In this document: piece after piece, positions 11,109-23,372 of the stretch
How positions within the stretch are numbered: position 1 is the first letter of the stretch
How the letters are laid out: every line of letters begins with the position of its first letter
Source of the DNA: Daphnia pulex
Lineage: Eukaryota; Arthropoda; Branchiopoda; Diplostraca; Daphniidae
Assembly: GCF_021134715.1 (NCBI RefSeq)
Contig: NC_060024.1
Location: 10,416,001-10,480,000 of the forward strand
Length of the DNA: 64,000 bases
Direction of reading: 5' to 3'
Notes under the pieces: model-generated
Told to the model about the DNA's origin: nothing
The model's input: only the letters and a program-made list of their open reading frames with translations
Database searches by the model: none
Program-made: the position numbers and the translations under genes

Positions 11109-12678
11109 ATGATTTCTTCTTTCAGGTGAAGTCTTGTCCCTTGTGTTGAACTGCCCTATATTTGCCTTAAATATGTGTGACCTTCTCAATTGGAGCAATA
11201 CTTTTTGCATGGCTTTCCTTTTCTTGAACTATATGAAATTACAATTCCATTCATTATGTTTTCAGCAAAGTTGATGAATATGGCTTTGAGAGACCAGGTT
11301 TGAAAGTTTATCATAATTAGTATTTTTTCGTCCTTTTGTAACTTTTTTTTATTTGTAGATGATTTTGATTATAAAGCCTATGAGACCTTCATGTCAAGGT
11401 ACATGGTAATTTTAACAAGGCGGTCTATGCGATGGAATTCAATTTTAAGCCAGCAGAGCTTACCTGATGGTGGAACAATGAAAAGATTTGTAAGGAAAGG
11501 GGTTCCAGCACAGTTTAGAGGAAAGGTATGAATAAATATAAAGGGAAATTCTTCTTCTTTACTTTTGATATTTCTTTCTGTATCATTTGCTGCAATATTT
11601 ATGCACAAATGTTTATTGCAACAAACATTGATTTAATTGAAAAAAACATAAAAATTTGATTGATAAAACTTAATTCTATAGGTTTGGATGATGACAAGTG
11701 GAGCAAATTTCTTGAAGTCTCGTCAACCAAATTTGTACCAAGACTTGATAAGTGACACTAGCCATCAAAACTGGGATGAAATCATACAAAACGACCTCAA
11801 CCGAACATATCCAGACAACATCTATTTTGTACCATCTTCCGATGGTAAACTTAACTCATTATACAACATATTACGAGCAAGTGCAAGACACAATACCTCA
11901 GTTGGATATTGCCAGGTATTTATTTATTTTTTATTAATATACTACACAATCGACGCATACAAGTTTTTCCATAATTTAAGTTTTGGCTTGGTATTGGTTA
12001 TGTTTTGCAGGGTTTGAATTATGTCGCTGGTCTTTTGCTTATAGCAACAAAGGATGAAGAACAGTCTTTCTGGCTCTTAACAGTCCTTATTCGCAACATC
12101 TTGCCGAGCTACTATTCATCAAATATGCAAGGCTTAATTACTGACATCGCCGTATTAGGGGAACTAGTCCGTTCAAAATCCTCTAAACTTGACCGTCTTT
12201 TAAAGGATCTTCATCTTCCTTGGCCAATTCTTGTCACCAAATGGTTTATTTGTCTCTATGCCGAGGTTCTGCCCGTTGAGGTTAGTTTTTACCACTTTTT
12301 ATTACATTTTCGTTGATGAAAATCAATATCGATTTTAATTTTAGACGGTGCTTAGAGTGTGGGATTGCATGTTTAATGAAGGCTCAAAGATCATCTTCCG
12401 AGTGGCCCTCACACTGATAAAACTGAATGAAACAGAACTCTTACGGTGTTCTGATTTCGGAGATATGGCCGAACTGTTTAAACAAATCACTCGCAGTTCA
12501 TCTGTTCTCGACTGCCATCAGTTCATGGAAGTAGGATTATCGATAGTTTATTATCAGCTTCATTTCCTATATCAATTTTTGTGTGTGCTAGGCAATGTTT
12601 AAGCTTCCAGGTTCTCTTCCTTCTTCTAAAATTGACAGCCTTCGAATTCGTTTTCGTCAAGTTAACGTCGACCGATAA
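11109..12678 (+). CDS. GRTP1: GRTP1-like TBC domain Rab GTPase-activating protein
   Basis: TBC-domain proteins speed GTP hydrolysis by Rab GTPases in membrane traffic. The first coding exon is tiny: 11109-11125 encodes MISSF plus two bases of a Ser codon, spliced to 11266 to give MISSFSKVDEYGFERPDDFD, the GRTP1 N-terminal signature. The TBC domain follows: RRSMRWNSILSQQSLPDGG, VRKGVPAQFRGKVWMM (arginine finger motif region, FRGKVW), NTSVGYCQGLNYVAGLLL (glutamine finger YCQG), then WFICLYAEVLPVETVLRVWD. The protein ends IRFRQVNVDR. Both GAP fingers are present, so it should be active. Introns are short. GRTP1 (TBC1D6) is preferred over other TBC families because of the DEYGFERP start and overall size. 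Confidence 0.92.
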
Positions 12679-13218
12679 ATGAAATGCAAAACAGCGCTCG
12701 AACATCGCCACGAACAATTTTCTTATGCGGTTTAATAAGGTCGTGTCTCGAACCTTTATGTGCCGTTGGTTGCTTTTATTGATAGTTCAGGAACTTCGCA
12801 TCGATTCACTCGTTATTGCTGTCATAGACTTCATAAATCGGTGTCTGAAAATGAACTACTTTTTGAGTGAAAAGAAAAAGTAATTAATAAGAATAACTTG
12901 CCAACTATCATTTAGAACTAGCCTATCTAATAAGCATTCACCGCGCTTCGTGATTTATTTGTGACTAATATCATTTTCATTTTTTGACAAATTTCCTTGC
13001 GTCATTCAAGGTCAATCGTTTCACAACGTGAAATATTTCTTTATTTTGTGCTCCCTGAAACGTATTGCAGTATTATTGGCAGTGTTAACCATATTACTAC
13101 TGGTGTTGAGCTTGCATAGTATCTTTTTTCCTGTATGCTGGTCAGTGATCACTCTGATTTGGCTATACGTTTTGAATGACTAATCTGATGAAATAGAGTG
13201 GTGAAGTGAAAAAGAAAT
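12679..13218. other. intergenic, no feature recognised
   Basis: AT-rich sequence after GRTP1. No coding exon, RNA gene or repeat that I can support. Confidence 0.4.
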
Positions 13219-13224
13219 CTGCAG

Positions 13225-13661
13225 ATGACCATATTTAGACGCTACATTTTTCAGGTAACCTACTTTGCTTTCACCCGACCTATACTCAACTGGAGAAAAT
13301 CTGGACTAGGTAAGTCGCCTTTTCTATAGTTAATCATCGTTTTAATGTTTGAATTCATGTTATTACTGCTGTTAAGTTTGTATTCATTTAATCGAATTCG
13401 TCTTTGTGACATCTATATTTTCTCCTGCTTTAAAAAAATGTTTTAGCACAATGCATGGGTGAACAAAGTAGGAGGTGTTGGGAAATCGAATTTTGGGAGA
13501 AAGCGGAAGATCGAGGTGACGGCATACTGGTACCGCTTGCCCATCTTGAGTTTAGTAGGTCACACGCTCTCACTCTGGGGAGGAGGTGCTCGCAGTATAT
13601 CTCGAAAAGATCTTTAAGAGAAGATGAAATGCACTTTTATCCGTGTGATCCACCATATTAA
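13225..13661 (+). CDS. orphan two-exon reading frame, function unknown
   Basis: ATG at 13225 begins MTIFRRYIFQVTYFAFTRP, continues ILNWRKSGL, and reaches a good donor (GTAAGT) near 13311. An acceptor (TTTTAG) near 13446 restores the frame, giving AQCMGEQSRRCWEIEFWEKA and ending FYPCDPPY. The result is about 100 residues and I do not recognise it. A second, overlapping frame in the last exon reads KIEVTAYWYRLPILSLVGH then TLSLWGGGARSISRKDL, which also looks protein-like, so the true frame is uncertain. It could instead be part of the 5' untranslated region of the lectin-like gene downstream. Confidence 0.25.
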
Positions 13662-13680
13662 GGACCCTTGAGGGACACAT

Positions 13681-13726
13681 GGGTAGTAATTTTTCCAGGC
13701 AATTTTCGAAAAGGAAATTACTACCC
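13681..13726. repeat. 46-bp hairpin
   Basis: GGGTAGTAATTT pairs with AAATTACTACCC across a 22-bp loop. A perfect 12-bp stem immediately downstream of the orphan frame. It could be a chance inverted repeat or an RNA structure. Confidence 0.5.
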
Positions 13727-14006
13727 GTTACCCGTCTGTTCTTGCGTTAAAAGGAGAGAAGCATCATAGACAACACTTCTTTAGGATCAGGGCAGAACTC
13801 CAGATGACGAGAGTCCTGATAAAAAATGCAACATTACCCTCAATTTTTAGTAAAAGCGGTGAGAGCGATGACCCTTTTTTTACCTCGTCAAGTCAACAAG
13901 GGGAAAACAAAATCTCTAGCGAGAGTTATTCCTCCAAAGCAAACTGTGTGGACCGTCAGTCGGTTATTGGACAACGACATGAACAGTTGTCTTTGATTTG
14001 TGGAAA

Positions 14007-16164
14007 ATGTTTCTAAACACGTTTCATTTACTTGTTATTTTGGTTTGCCTTGGTATCGCCAATCCTTCTCGCACAGGTAACTTTTAAGTTCAAAAGTTGT
14101 AATTCTGAAAACACTAAAAACACTGAAAATTTACCTGTATTCAATCGCTTTCTTATTTCTTTTTTCAGGTAATCGCATCTACGTGAACAGACCGTACGCT
14201 CAGCCGGCTCAGGCGAGAAATGATTGGGTTCCAAGCGAACGAGCTGGGAAGGGATCAGTTGTCTTTCCTCTGAGTAATACTAATGCTGGTCAGCTCAACT
14301 ATCAAATTCAAGATGCAGCCAAACATCGGGCAGCAAAAGATGTGGCGCGGTCTACTACGACTACCACACGTTCAGTGTATTTCCAAGATTATCCGGAACT
14401 AAAAGTTTCACAGCAATTGCCAGCCAAGGAACTAAAGTCCGTTCCCGAATTCCGACCATCGCCGGAATATCCTTTTACTGTTCCGCAGGTCAGCGCACCA
14501 GTATTGGAAAAGCGGGAAAACCCGCCTATTCAAATTATCTCGCCCTACACTCCAAGTGTCGAGTAAGTTTAGAAAAATTCATTTAAAATTTGTGCACTAA
14601 TTTCTTTGTCTAAAGTGAGAAATTAGAATCGCATGCTAAATCGGGGAAGTACATCCTTAGCGGTGTCGTTCCTTCTTATCAAACTGTCGAAGTTGTAACC
14701 CATTCTCCATCAGTCGTTGATTATTCTGATTTGGTTGATGCTATGGAACATTTAGTTGAAAGGCTCAACGAACTGGCAAGTTCTAAAATTAGAACCTGAC
14801 ATCATGAGAAACTGACATCAATAAATGTGTATGAAATAGGAGACGAAATTAGAAAACCAGCAAACTAAAGAAGTAATGGAGGAAAATATCCGATCCCTAT
14901 CCACGATGAACTCTGCACTTTTATCGACAAAAGAAAAGCTAGAAAGCGAAACTGCTTTGCTGTTCGAAAGGACATCATATTTGGAGCAGCGCTTGGGCGA
15001 TTTGGAAGAAGTGACGCGAGAGTGGATCAATCCCAACAACTTGGGTACTTTTTATTTTTTTATTTAATTCAATTGCGATGTTTAATGTTTAGGCGAAAAC
15101 AGGATTTTACGATAACGGGAAAACCACTGGAAAACGAGGAGTGGCACGCAGGTGTCCCATTCAGTTTTTCAGCCTTGACGAAAATGACCCTACAGCACCG
15201 TGTTATTCCATCAGCGTTGAACCTAACGTTCGCAGAAACTGGCAGGTATTTCGATTAAACGAAATTTTGGTATGCATGTTATCGTTTGCCTCATAATAAT
15301 CGTAACATTTAATTCTAGGACGCAAATGCCAGTTGCAAAGAAATACAGGCTAAATTAGCTGAACCTAAGTCTACAGATGAATTAAGGAAGTTGACTGATT
15401 ACTTGCGCTACAACAGAACTGACCAAATCGGTAAATTATAGATTTCCTTTGGCAGGAGAACATTAATAAGGAAATTGTTTGGGATAATTTAGGTGGGGGT
15501 TACTGGACTGGTGGTCTCAACCCCGGGCTTATGTGGCTTTGGCCATCTCTTGGAACTTCTCTGACGAATATTGATCCTAGCATGTGGTTTAACACACCGG
15601 ATATTTCAACTGAAACTAACAATGGCAAATGTCTTAGACTTTCGTATGACAGGAACTTGCAACGCTACGCTCTACAGGTAACAGTGTCTTCTTACATTTA
15701 CGATAGAGATATTATACATCAAATATTGCCTTCAGGGATCGGATTGCCAACGATATTTGTACTTTGTTTGCGAGTATGATGTCAATTCGACCGCTCCTAC
15801 CATCGATCGATTGGAAAAGTCGTTACCTAATGTAAAGGATTTTGAAGGTGCAACCGTTTCACCGTCGCTCCATCTTACATCAGAAACTCCTAACACATCT
15901 TGGGAAACTCCGTTATCTACTACAACTCTAGCTACAACAACTACTCAATCAGCACCACCTCCTCGTCCGGTTCCACATTATAAACGCATTTCCTGGCCTG
16001 CCTCCTTATCAACCACCACTCGATCTACAACAACTACTCAAGCAACGTCACCTCCACCACTAACTCCAAATTACGTTGGAGTCATAGGATTTAAAGGAAT
16101 ACCACCCCAGCTAAGAAACGAAATTCCCTTGAATCTAGCGGTTCTAGAGGATACTAATTCATAA
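14007..16164 (+). CDS. secreted coiled-coil protein with C-type-lectin-like domain
   Basis: Signal peptide MFLNTFHLLVILVCLGIA, then a Pro/Gln-rich region. A coiled coil follows (VDAMEHLVERLNELETKLEN; MEENIRSLSTMNSALLSTKE; ERTSYLEQRLGDLEEV). A C-type-lectin-like domain comes next: PCYSISVEPNVRRNWQDANA, SCKEIQAKLAEPKSTDELRK, GGGYWTGGLNPGLMWLWPS, NGKCLRLSYD, DCQRYLYFVCEYD. Cysteine spacing, the W-x-x-A-x-x-x-C start and the G-K-C/C-E end fit the fold. Calcium-binding EPN/QPD and WND motifs are not visible, so sugar binding is doubtful. The C-terminal tail has two imperfect copies of a Thr/Pro-rich block (LSTTT..ATTTTQSAPPP and LSTTT..STTTTQATSPPP), a likely O-glycosylation linker. One intron (14776-14839) uses a GC-AG donor. 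Coiled-coil plus lectin layout suggests an oligomeric extracellular or immune protein; exact role unknown. Confidence 0.8.
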
Positions 16165-16437
16165 AAAATTCAAAATCTTACGACGAATTCAAATGTACTG
16201 GTTATACCTGATGTTACTTTCAGTGGCTGGTTCATTGAAGAAGCTTACTAAATTATCTTAACCAGAACTCCCTAAAACCTAAATGAATAATTGAGGAAAT
16301 TTAAACCGTTTTTGGATTCCGCGCGTTAACTTGTAAGTTGTGCGTAATAAAAACTAGCAGACGACATCGAGCTTCTGCAATCTGCATGTTGATTTCATTT
16401 TGTTTCCCACGTGAGTTAGTAAAATAAAGTTCTCACG

Positions 16438-18889
16438 ATGATCTCGATGTGTTATCGAACAAGAAGGCATGTTTTTGCCTTGAGAAATATCTACTGTAAC
16501 AGAAGATATTTGAATTCTCAGAATAGTGCTTTAGATGAACCTAATCATATTGATTCAGATTTGAAGGAAAATAGTCACCCGGAATTCTGTATCGACGCAC
16601 GCAGCAAACTCCCTCAAGTGACCAATGCAGTAAAAGTGAAAATCACCCAAAAGGAAATTGAAGGCAAAATTGTGTACAACTCCTTAGTCGATTCATTCGT
16701 GGATCGGACTCGATTTTTGAATCGTGTAAAGAAATTTCAAGTGCTCGACTCAAGGGAAAAACAACAACAGAAAAATGAACTACTTGATAAAGAAGTAGAT
16801 TCAATTATTGCCTCCTTGATAATGAAGAAATCGTCAGATGCAATAAGTGGAGAAACGGAAGAAATAAAAGTTGAAGAAGATTTAGACCATGAAGTTGGGA
16901 ATAGTTTCTCATTCCCATATTTAGCACACACACCAGTCACTCAAAAACTAGCTAAATTTAAAGCTAAAAGAAAAGCTCAGCTTGAGGAACTACATCTGTC
17001 AGATGAGTTGAATTATGGTACACCCAATCCAGACATTCCGGTCAGCATTATTCCTTGTGGTGGTTGTGGTGCTAAGCTTCACTGTCAGAGTCCATCAATT
17101 CCTGGCTATTTGCCCAGTGAAATCTTCACCGGTTTTCAGACTCATGATCTACGTGGCCAAATTTGCCAAAGATGTCGTTTTCTCCGAGATCATGATGTCG
17201 CTCTAAATGTCAACATCAGTCCCGAAGAGTATCCTAAAGTTATATCGGTTATTCGTGACCAGGTAGCCATGGTTATTCTTGTTGTCGACCTGCTCGATTT
17301 TCCTTGCAGCATCTGGCCTGGTTTGCTTGATATAATTGGCACCAAGCGACCTGTATGTGTAGTCGGCAACAAAGTGGATCTGATACCCAAGGACAGTAAA
17401 GGCTACCTAAATCACATTCAAAAATGTCTGGTGAATGAATTGGAAAACAGTGGCATCAGTCGTGCCAACATTAAACTTGTCTCCCTTATCAGCGCAACAA
17501 CCGGTTTTGGTGTTGAGCAACTCATCACCAAAATTCAGAATTCTTGGGGGGCACGGGGTGACGTCTATCTATTGGGGTGCACGAACGTTGGGAAATCTTC
17601 ACTGTTTAATGCCCTCATCAGTTCTGATTTCTGCAAAACGCAAGCCAGCGATTTATTGGAGCGAGCCACAGTTTCCGCTTGGCCAGGAACAACTTTAAAT
17701 TTGTAATTTAAGCATTCAACCATTTTTGACATTTTAATTTATAAAAATTTCTTTTTTTCTACAGGTTAAAATTTCCAATGTTGCGACCGTCGTCTATCCG
17801 ACTGTATGAAAGAACACTTCGTCTAAAAGCAGAAAGCCGATCTCATGCTACCGAAGAGAGAATGAGAAAAGAACAATTGAAAGAAACGCGCAATCGTGAA
17901 TTTGCCACGTTGATAGGTAGTCATCTGGTCTTGAGTTTGAATCGGCTTTTGTTTATGATCTTTTTCTGATTAGGTCATATTGGACGAACTTTTACTGCAA
18001 AAACAAAGGAAGAAAGAGAAGCTTTCGATCCGTTTTCCTTGCGTGCTGTAATACCTGGTGATGAAAAAAGGAGTTTTAATCCTAAAAGTAAAGACTTTCT
18101 TGATAGCAAATGGTGTTTCGACACGCCGGGAACAATCAACCCTAGTCAGGTATTTTAAATCCTATAATATTATTGTCATGATTGCAAGATTAAAACATTT
18201 TTTCTATTGGATCAGATTTTGACATTGCTGACACTAGAGGAGTTGATGCGTACACTTCCTAAGAAGCTCATCAAGCCTAGAACAGTCTTGATTAAACCTG
18301 GAATGACGTATTTTTTGGCTGGATTAGGGAGAATTGACTACGTAGACGGTCCTCATTCGCTCCTGTAAATTGATTCAATCACTAATGTTTTTACATAACT
18401 TGTGATTATTTTATTCATTCAAATCTTTATAGACTGACTACACTGGCTTCCAGTGATCTTCCTTTGACATTGATTGATCACCAAGATGCAGATCAGATGT
18501 ATGCTGAACTTCTTGGAAGTCCGATCTTAGCCGTCCCATTTGGAAGCGAAAAGCGTTTGAAACACTGGCCCGGTCTCTCTGGCAAAGACATAACCGTTAC
18601 AGGTGTCGGATGGAGAGAAAGCGCCGTCGATATTGTCTTGTCGTCAGCAGGTGAGGAAACATCTGCTGTAAATATCTAATGCCCGAATAATATCACTTTC
18701 AAATAATTGGATGTAGGTTGGGTGGCCGTGACAGGCGAGGAAGGTACAAAATACAATCTTAAGGCATATACACCTTACGGTAGAGGTATTCATGTCCGTA
18801 CACCTCCTCTTCTTCCTCGAGCAGTGATGCTTCGAGGCACCCGTTTAAGTTCAAGTCAGGGCTTCCGTAATGACGGTTTGTTTGTATAA
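16438..18889 (+). CDS. NOA1: NOA1 mitochondrial circularly permuted GTPase
   Basis: A YqeH-family GTPase that acts in mitochondrial ribosome biogenesis and translation. The N-terminus is basic (MISMCYRTRRHVFALRNIYC), suiting a mitochondrial presequence. A zinc-binding treble-clef-like motif follows (CGGCGAKLHCQ ... CQRCRFL). The GTPase motifs are in circularly permuted order: NKVD (G4, VVGNKVDLIP), a G5-like SATTGFG, then G1 (LGCTNVGKSS), G2 (AWPGTT) and G3 (DTPG in CFDTPGTINPSQ). The first exon is unusually long (about 1.27 kb), splicing AATTT|G to continue NLLKFPMLRP. The last exon ends SSSQGFRNDGLFV. A poly(A) signal AATAAA lies at about 19019. All G motifs are intact. It converges on the carboxylesterase 295 bp away. 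Confidence 0.93.
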
Positions 18890-19184
18890 AAGTAACATCG
18901 TCGCCATCAATGGTTTGAGATTACTGTTTGTGGTTTTTGGCCAGAAATATGTTGCCTACTCACTAAGCAATCTTTTCAAAGCTATGTAAATCAACCAGGT
19001 AAATTTTCTTAAATGAATAATAAAATCTTTGCTATCACTAAGTGTATACGAAACTTAAAAAATTCTAACAGAAGTTCCCCTTTCACCAAGTTGTTATGGA
19101 TATGTTTTGTTTGTTACTAATGGAAAAATCATCGCGCTTGAGTCGTCATTCTTATCGTTGCAAAACATTAAAATTCACATTTTC

Positions 19185-21604
19185 TCACACAGTGGAAGGA
19201 TTAAAGTCTTGATTCCAGAAGGCTAGGCGATCGTGGAACGGCATCGACTGATTCATCATGGCAGGATATTCAGCATCGATTTTGAGGTACTGTGTTTGAT
19301 CTACTTCTATTGGGCACCATCCACCATTCACTAGGTCACTTTGAGGTACACTGCATTTCAAAATTATTTTAGATCCTTCTGGGACTCTTTTTAAATGGCT
19401 ATTACCCATCTTGCGCAAATGTAGTCCACAAGTCTAATAGAAGCTTCGATACTGTTATGTCGTTCGTAGAATTCAAACGGGGAAGAAAGTCGTTCGTAAA
19501 CATAAAGTAGAGTTCATCCGTGTGACTGACACCTTTGAATTTGCGTAAAGCGAGTATTAGACATTTTATTTAAAAAAATTTAAATCGGCTATTGCTTTTA
19601 CCCAAGTTCAAATCAGGCGATAAACCCAAAAGTGAAGTCACCGAGAGCTGACCTCGATGTCCGAACAAATAGTAATAGGTCGGTTGGTCGCTAAACTTGC
19701 TGAACAAATGAACTGCATCGTCTATTCCTTTAAAGAAGGCGTAATCGGAAATCATCTATACAAATAAATGTTATTCGGGCGTCGAATTTTAATATTTTAT
19801 AGATACTTGGCCTATTACCTGTTCTAGTTCAGTTAATTGATTCTCGAAAGTCTTGTTCGGAGTAAAATATTGCTCTACTATCCGATTAAAAACCTGATCA
19901 CCGTTCTTTGTAAATTCAACGCCCGAAAGGGATCGCAGATATTTCAAAGGGTCTTCGTTAAAATTCCTTAAAAGGGTACCGTTGTTAGAAAGAAGCACTG
20001 TAAGACCGAGTATGAAACGAAACGAAAATTTTAGCCACTCGAGAGTAGAATTATTTTGTTCTCCTTACTTGCAATGGTAAAAGCTCCTTCGTTTTCGTTC
20101 AGTCCCATAATTAATGGAACTTCATTGATTTGTTTCTGTTCAATGAGATTTTTCGGTTCATCTGGTATAAATGGTAATTCCCTTTCGGTGTCAATACGAG
20201 GTCCGAATGCGATTGGGATAATTTTAAAAACCTATATTAAACGTTTAACTTGACTTGGCAAAAACGTTTTGTACTCTTTTGTTTTACGTACTTCAATTTT
20301 TTTCCGGAAAATTGCCAACTCTCTGGCTGGTTTGTTACGTAGACAGGACAATACCTCACTGGAATTTGAAGATAGGCAGTCCAAATCCTTGGCCAACAAT
20401 CTAGAGTATTCACCAACTGATTTTTCTATCGACCAAGGATTGAGCGCTGATCCCGACTGAGCGATAGCCCGATGAAACAGCCCTTTTTTCCACCCCAACA
20501 AACAACTTTTAAAATTCTCTTTTTCATGGGAAAGCTACACCACTGAATTTTTTAATACCTTTGGAATGAGGTGATAAAAGATGGTGTTGCACACTTGCAG
20601 CCCCAGAACTTTCGCCAAAAATGGTAACTGCATCCGGGTTGCCACCGAAATAGCGAATATGGTCACGTATCCATCTTTCCACACATCAATTAAATTCCAG
20701 CTCACAAAGAGGTTTTTTTTTTACGTGTACCCAAGCATCCTGAAATTACCTTAATGCCATTGACTGATCCAACAGTCCATAGTTTCCTGGAGCTTCAGCG
20801 TCTTCAGTAGTTAAAAAACCTAATTAAAATTTTGTAATTTTATGTTTCACTGACAATTTGTTTGCTGATTTTTTTCTTGCCCAACCGAATGGGCCAAGTC
20901 GGTAGTTAATCGTCACCAGGACAATATCGCGATCAAGTAAATAACGAGGTCCGTATATATCGGTCAAACCGCCGTTACCACTACTCATGAACCAAGATCC
21001 ACCGTGAATCCAAACCATGACAGCTCTTGTGCTATTCGCGAAATCCAACTGTCGTAATGAAAATGAGTAAATTTTGTGCAGTAATCTTAGGACAATCTTT
21101 TTTCTTATCCTAGCAAGTGACTAAACTTACATCGTGAGTGTAGATATTGAGTTTCAGGCAATCTTCCTTACCAAGGATGAATTGCACAAGCGTATTATAT
21201 TGTATACAAGTGGGGCCTTCACGAGTGACATCGAGAGTCTCTCCTAACCAAGGATCAACAGGCAACGGATCCTAGAATTTTCGAATTAGTGAGGTAGACA
21301 CTTTCAAGTATTAGGCTTCAAAAATATTTTAATTTTCTTTACGGATTTTCTAATTTCTCACACTGAAACGAAGGTCTCCGACTGGAGGTTTTGCATACGG
21401 GATACCTCGGAAAGCGTAGAAGGATCGGCCGGCTTGTGAAGTCATTTGGGACCCACGCACCTGGCCGAGTGTCGGAATAGTTGCCACTGGTCCAACTGGT
21501 TCCACTGGTTCACTTTCAAAAAAGGGGTCGTCGAATGGAAATAGATCGCACAGTTTTCCTTCGAAAAAAAGTACTAGCACTACCAGATAAAGTTTCAATT
21601 TCAT
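19185..21604 (-). CDS. secreted type-B carboxylesterase/cholinesterase-like
   Basis: An alpha/beta-hydrolase that cleaves carboxylic esters; in arthropods the family covers detoxification, hormone and pheromone turnover and catalytically dead adhesion proteins. Start chosen at 21604 because [19 protein letters not shown] is a clean signal peptide; a further upstream in-frame ATG (21661) would put it in the middle. Landmarks: [32 protein letters not shown], oxyanion loop [20 protein letters not shown], nucleophile elbow [10 protein letters not shown], acid residue in [10 protein letters not shown], catalytic His in [12 protein letters not shown]. The Ser-Glu-His triad is therefore complete and the enzyme should be active. 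It ends [19 protein letters not shown]. About eight or more exons. The subfamily cannot be set by eye; acetylcholinesterase is unlikely. Confidence 0.9.
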
Positions 21605-22498
21605 TTTTAAACACCACTGAGAAGCAGATGTCTCGCGAGTTTGTTTTTGACTGACTAACAAAACCGTACCCCCCTTCTCTTTTAACAGATGTTCTTAGTG
21701 CCTGTACAGCAGGAAATGTTCATCCTCTTTCGGTAGTCACGAGACAATGAACTAATGACCCAAATAGTCGAAAGCGGCCAAGGTAGCTTATTTGAATAAG
21801 GAAATGCGGCCGTCTTTCATTTCGGTCACACAAGATCAACACGAATTTTTCAAGATCAGATGGGCCCGGCAGCGTATGAGTGTATGACTCAGAATTAGCT
21901 ACATTGGAGATACCGATTTGAATCTTTGGTGCTATTCCAATGGCGCTAATAAGTTCTTTTAGCTAATAAGTTTCTTTTTTACCGTCGTTTTGCTGCCGCT
22001 AGCATTCTTTTTAGAACCAGATGAACCCGGTGGCGTACAGTAAAAGTAGCTATAAGACAATAACTGAATCCAGAAAGGTTGCGCGTTTTGGTTCGACCAA
22101 ATTGGTGGATGTAATTATAGTTTGTTCGGGGGAAAACCGCTGTTTTGCTGGAAGCATTCTATATATTACAAATTTGAGAAATAAAGGCCCTCGCCTTACC
22201 GTTGTTGGATAGCTTTCATGTATAGAGTACATACTGTTGCGAGTAGAAGGGTCGTCAAAGGCACCATCCAAGAAAGGCAATCAAAGGATTGGAACGCTTC
22301 CAGTAAAGATTTCTATTCTAGCCCACAACTTTTGAGTTCGTTAATTAAATATAGATTGTTTGATGGTTTGTATATTGTATTAGGTTAATTTAAAATTCGC
22401 TTTGCATCGATCTTTTCACCAAGCACATTTATTTATTCAGACCTGCGGATGACTCATGTATTTTCACGACTGCAATTCCGCAATCGATACTTAGCGTT
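21605..22498. other. intergenic, mostly featureless
   Basis: No gene recognised. A 19-bp exact direct repeat (TAGCTATAAGACAATAACT) occurs at 22047-22065 and again at 22797-22815. The start of the region should contain the promoter of the carboxylesterase. Confidence 0.4.
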
Positions 22499-22716
22499 GT
22501 ACAGTATCTTTCATAAAATTCCGAATGCTTCCGTCACTATTTTTATTTTTAAAAAATATTTTGGCATTTTATGCTTAATTTTAAAACATGAACTTTGTAA
22601 AGTAATCCATTCTACACATTATGTAAAATTTTGGAAGTTAAAAAAAAAATAATTAACATTAAATTAAGCTATTTGAAAAAAATCGTTTTCGGATTTTTTT
22701 GAAAGATACTGTACCT
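22499..22716. repeat. small inverted-repeat (MITE-like) element
   Basis: GTACAGTATCTTTC at 22499 is the reverse complement of GAAAGATACTGTAC ending at 22716. Similarity extends inward for about 27 bp (TTCGGA-type ends), around about 165 bp of AT-rich DNA. No coding content. The target duplication is not clear, so mobility is inference. Confidence 0.45.
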
Positions 22717-23370
22717 AAATAATGAAGTGAGAGAAAAGCGAAGACGGGGATTTGTACGTTTGTTCAACATAATTTTCATCATCATGAATTTTACGTTAGC
22801 TATAAGACAATAACTAGCCCGTTCTATATTTTATTTAACTGATTTGTGTTATTATTCATCGTTCATCCGAATCGATTCATGTCGTAAACTCAGCAATAAA
22901 TACTCATTCACAACATTAATAGCACATACTTTTTGCTTCAATGAACGTTACCGAGGATAAGCACAAATGCAGATGTTTGAGCGTCGATGTGCATCTCTTC
23001 GGAGATTTTAATTTTACAACACCACTGGTTAAGGTGCTGCCAACGACAGATGGAAGAGATTTGACATGACAAGAAAAATTAACGAACACATAGAATCGTG
23101 ACACCAAGGACAGCAGCAGCAGCCACAGCTTTAAGCACACCATCTCCTCATTTAGGCAGCATCTTCATTAACAGTGTGAACATCAATGGCCATCGAAACC
23201 TACAGAGAAAAAAAGGTACTGTGAACGTTTCTTCTTTCTGACGCTAGACAGCATAGCTTTTGATCATTTTCCACTCAGTTTAAATACGCTTACTTTGCAC
23301 ATCTCTGAAGAATTTTCTAAATGCTACTTCAGGAAAATTTTGGGTGATAACTGTCAGTTTCTGTTTCAGC
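22717..23370. other. intergenic with exon-like segment on the minus strand
   Basis: Around 23070-23205 the minus strand shows a polypyrimidine tract and AG followed by a block rich in CTG (WLLLL-coding in one frame). Similar acceptor-plus-block arrangements recur near 26030-26135 and 27000-27190. No protein family recognised; possibly exons of a non-coding or decayed transcript. Confidence 0.2.
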
Positions 23371-23372
23371 AA

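Noticed and set aside
13804-14016. A 70-codon frame just before the lectin-like gene
   Set aside because: It overlaps the lectin start codon, has no recognised homology and is better explained as 5' leader.
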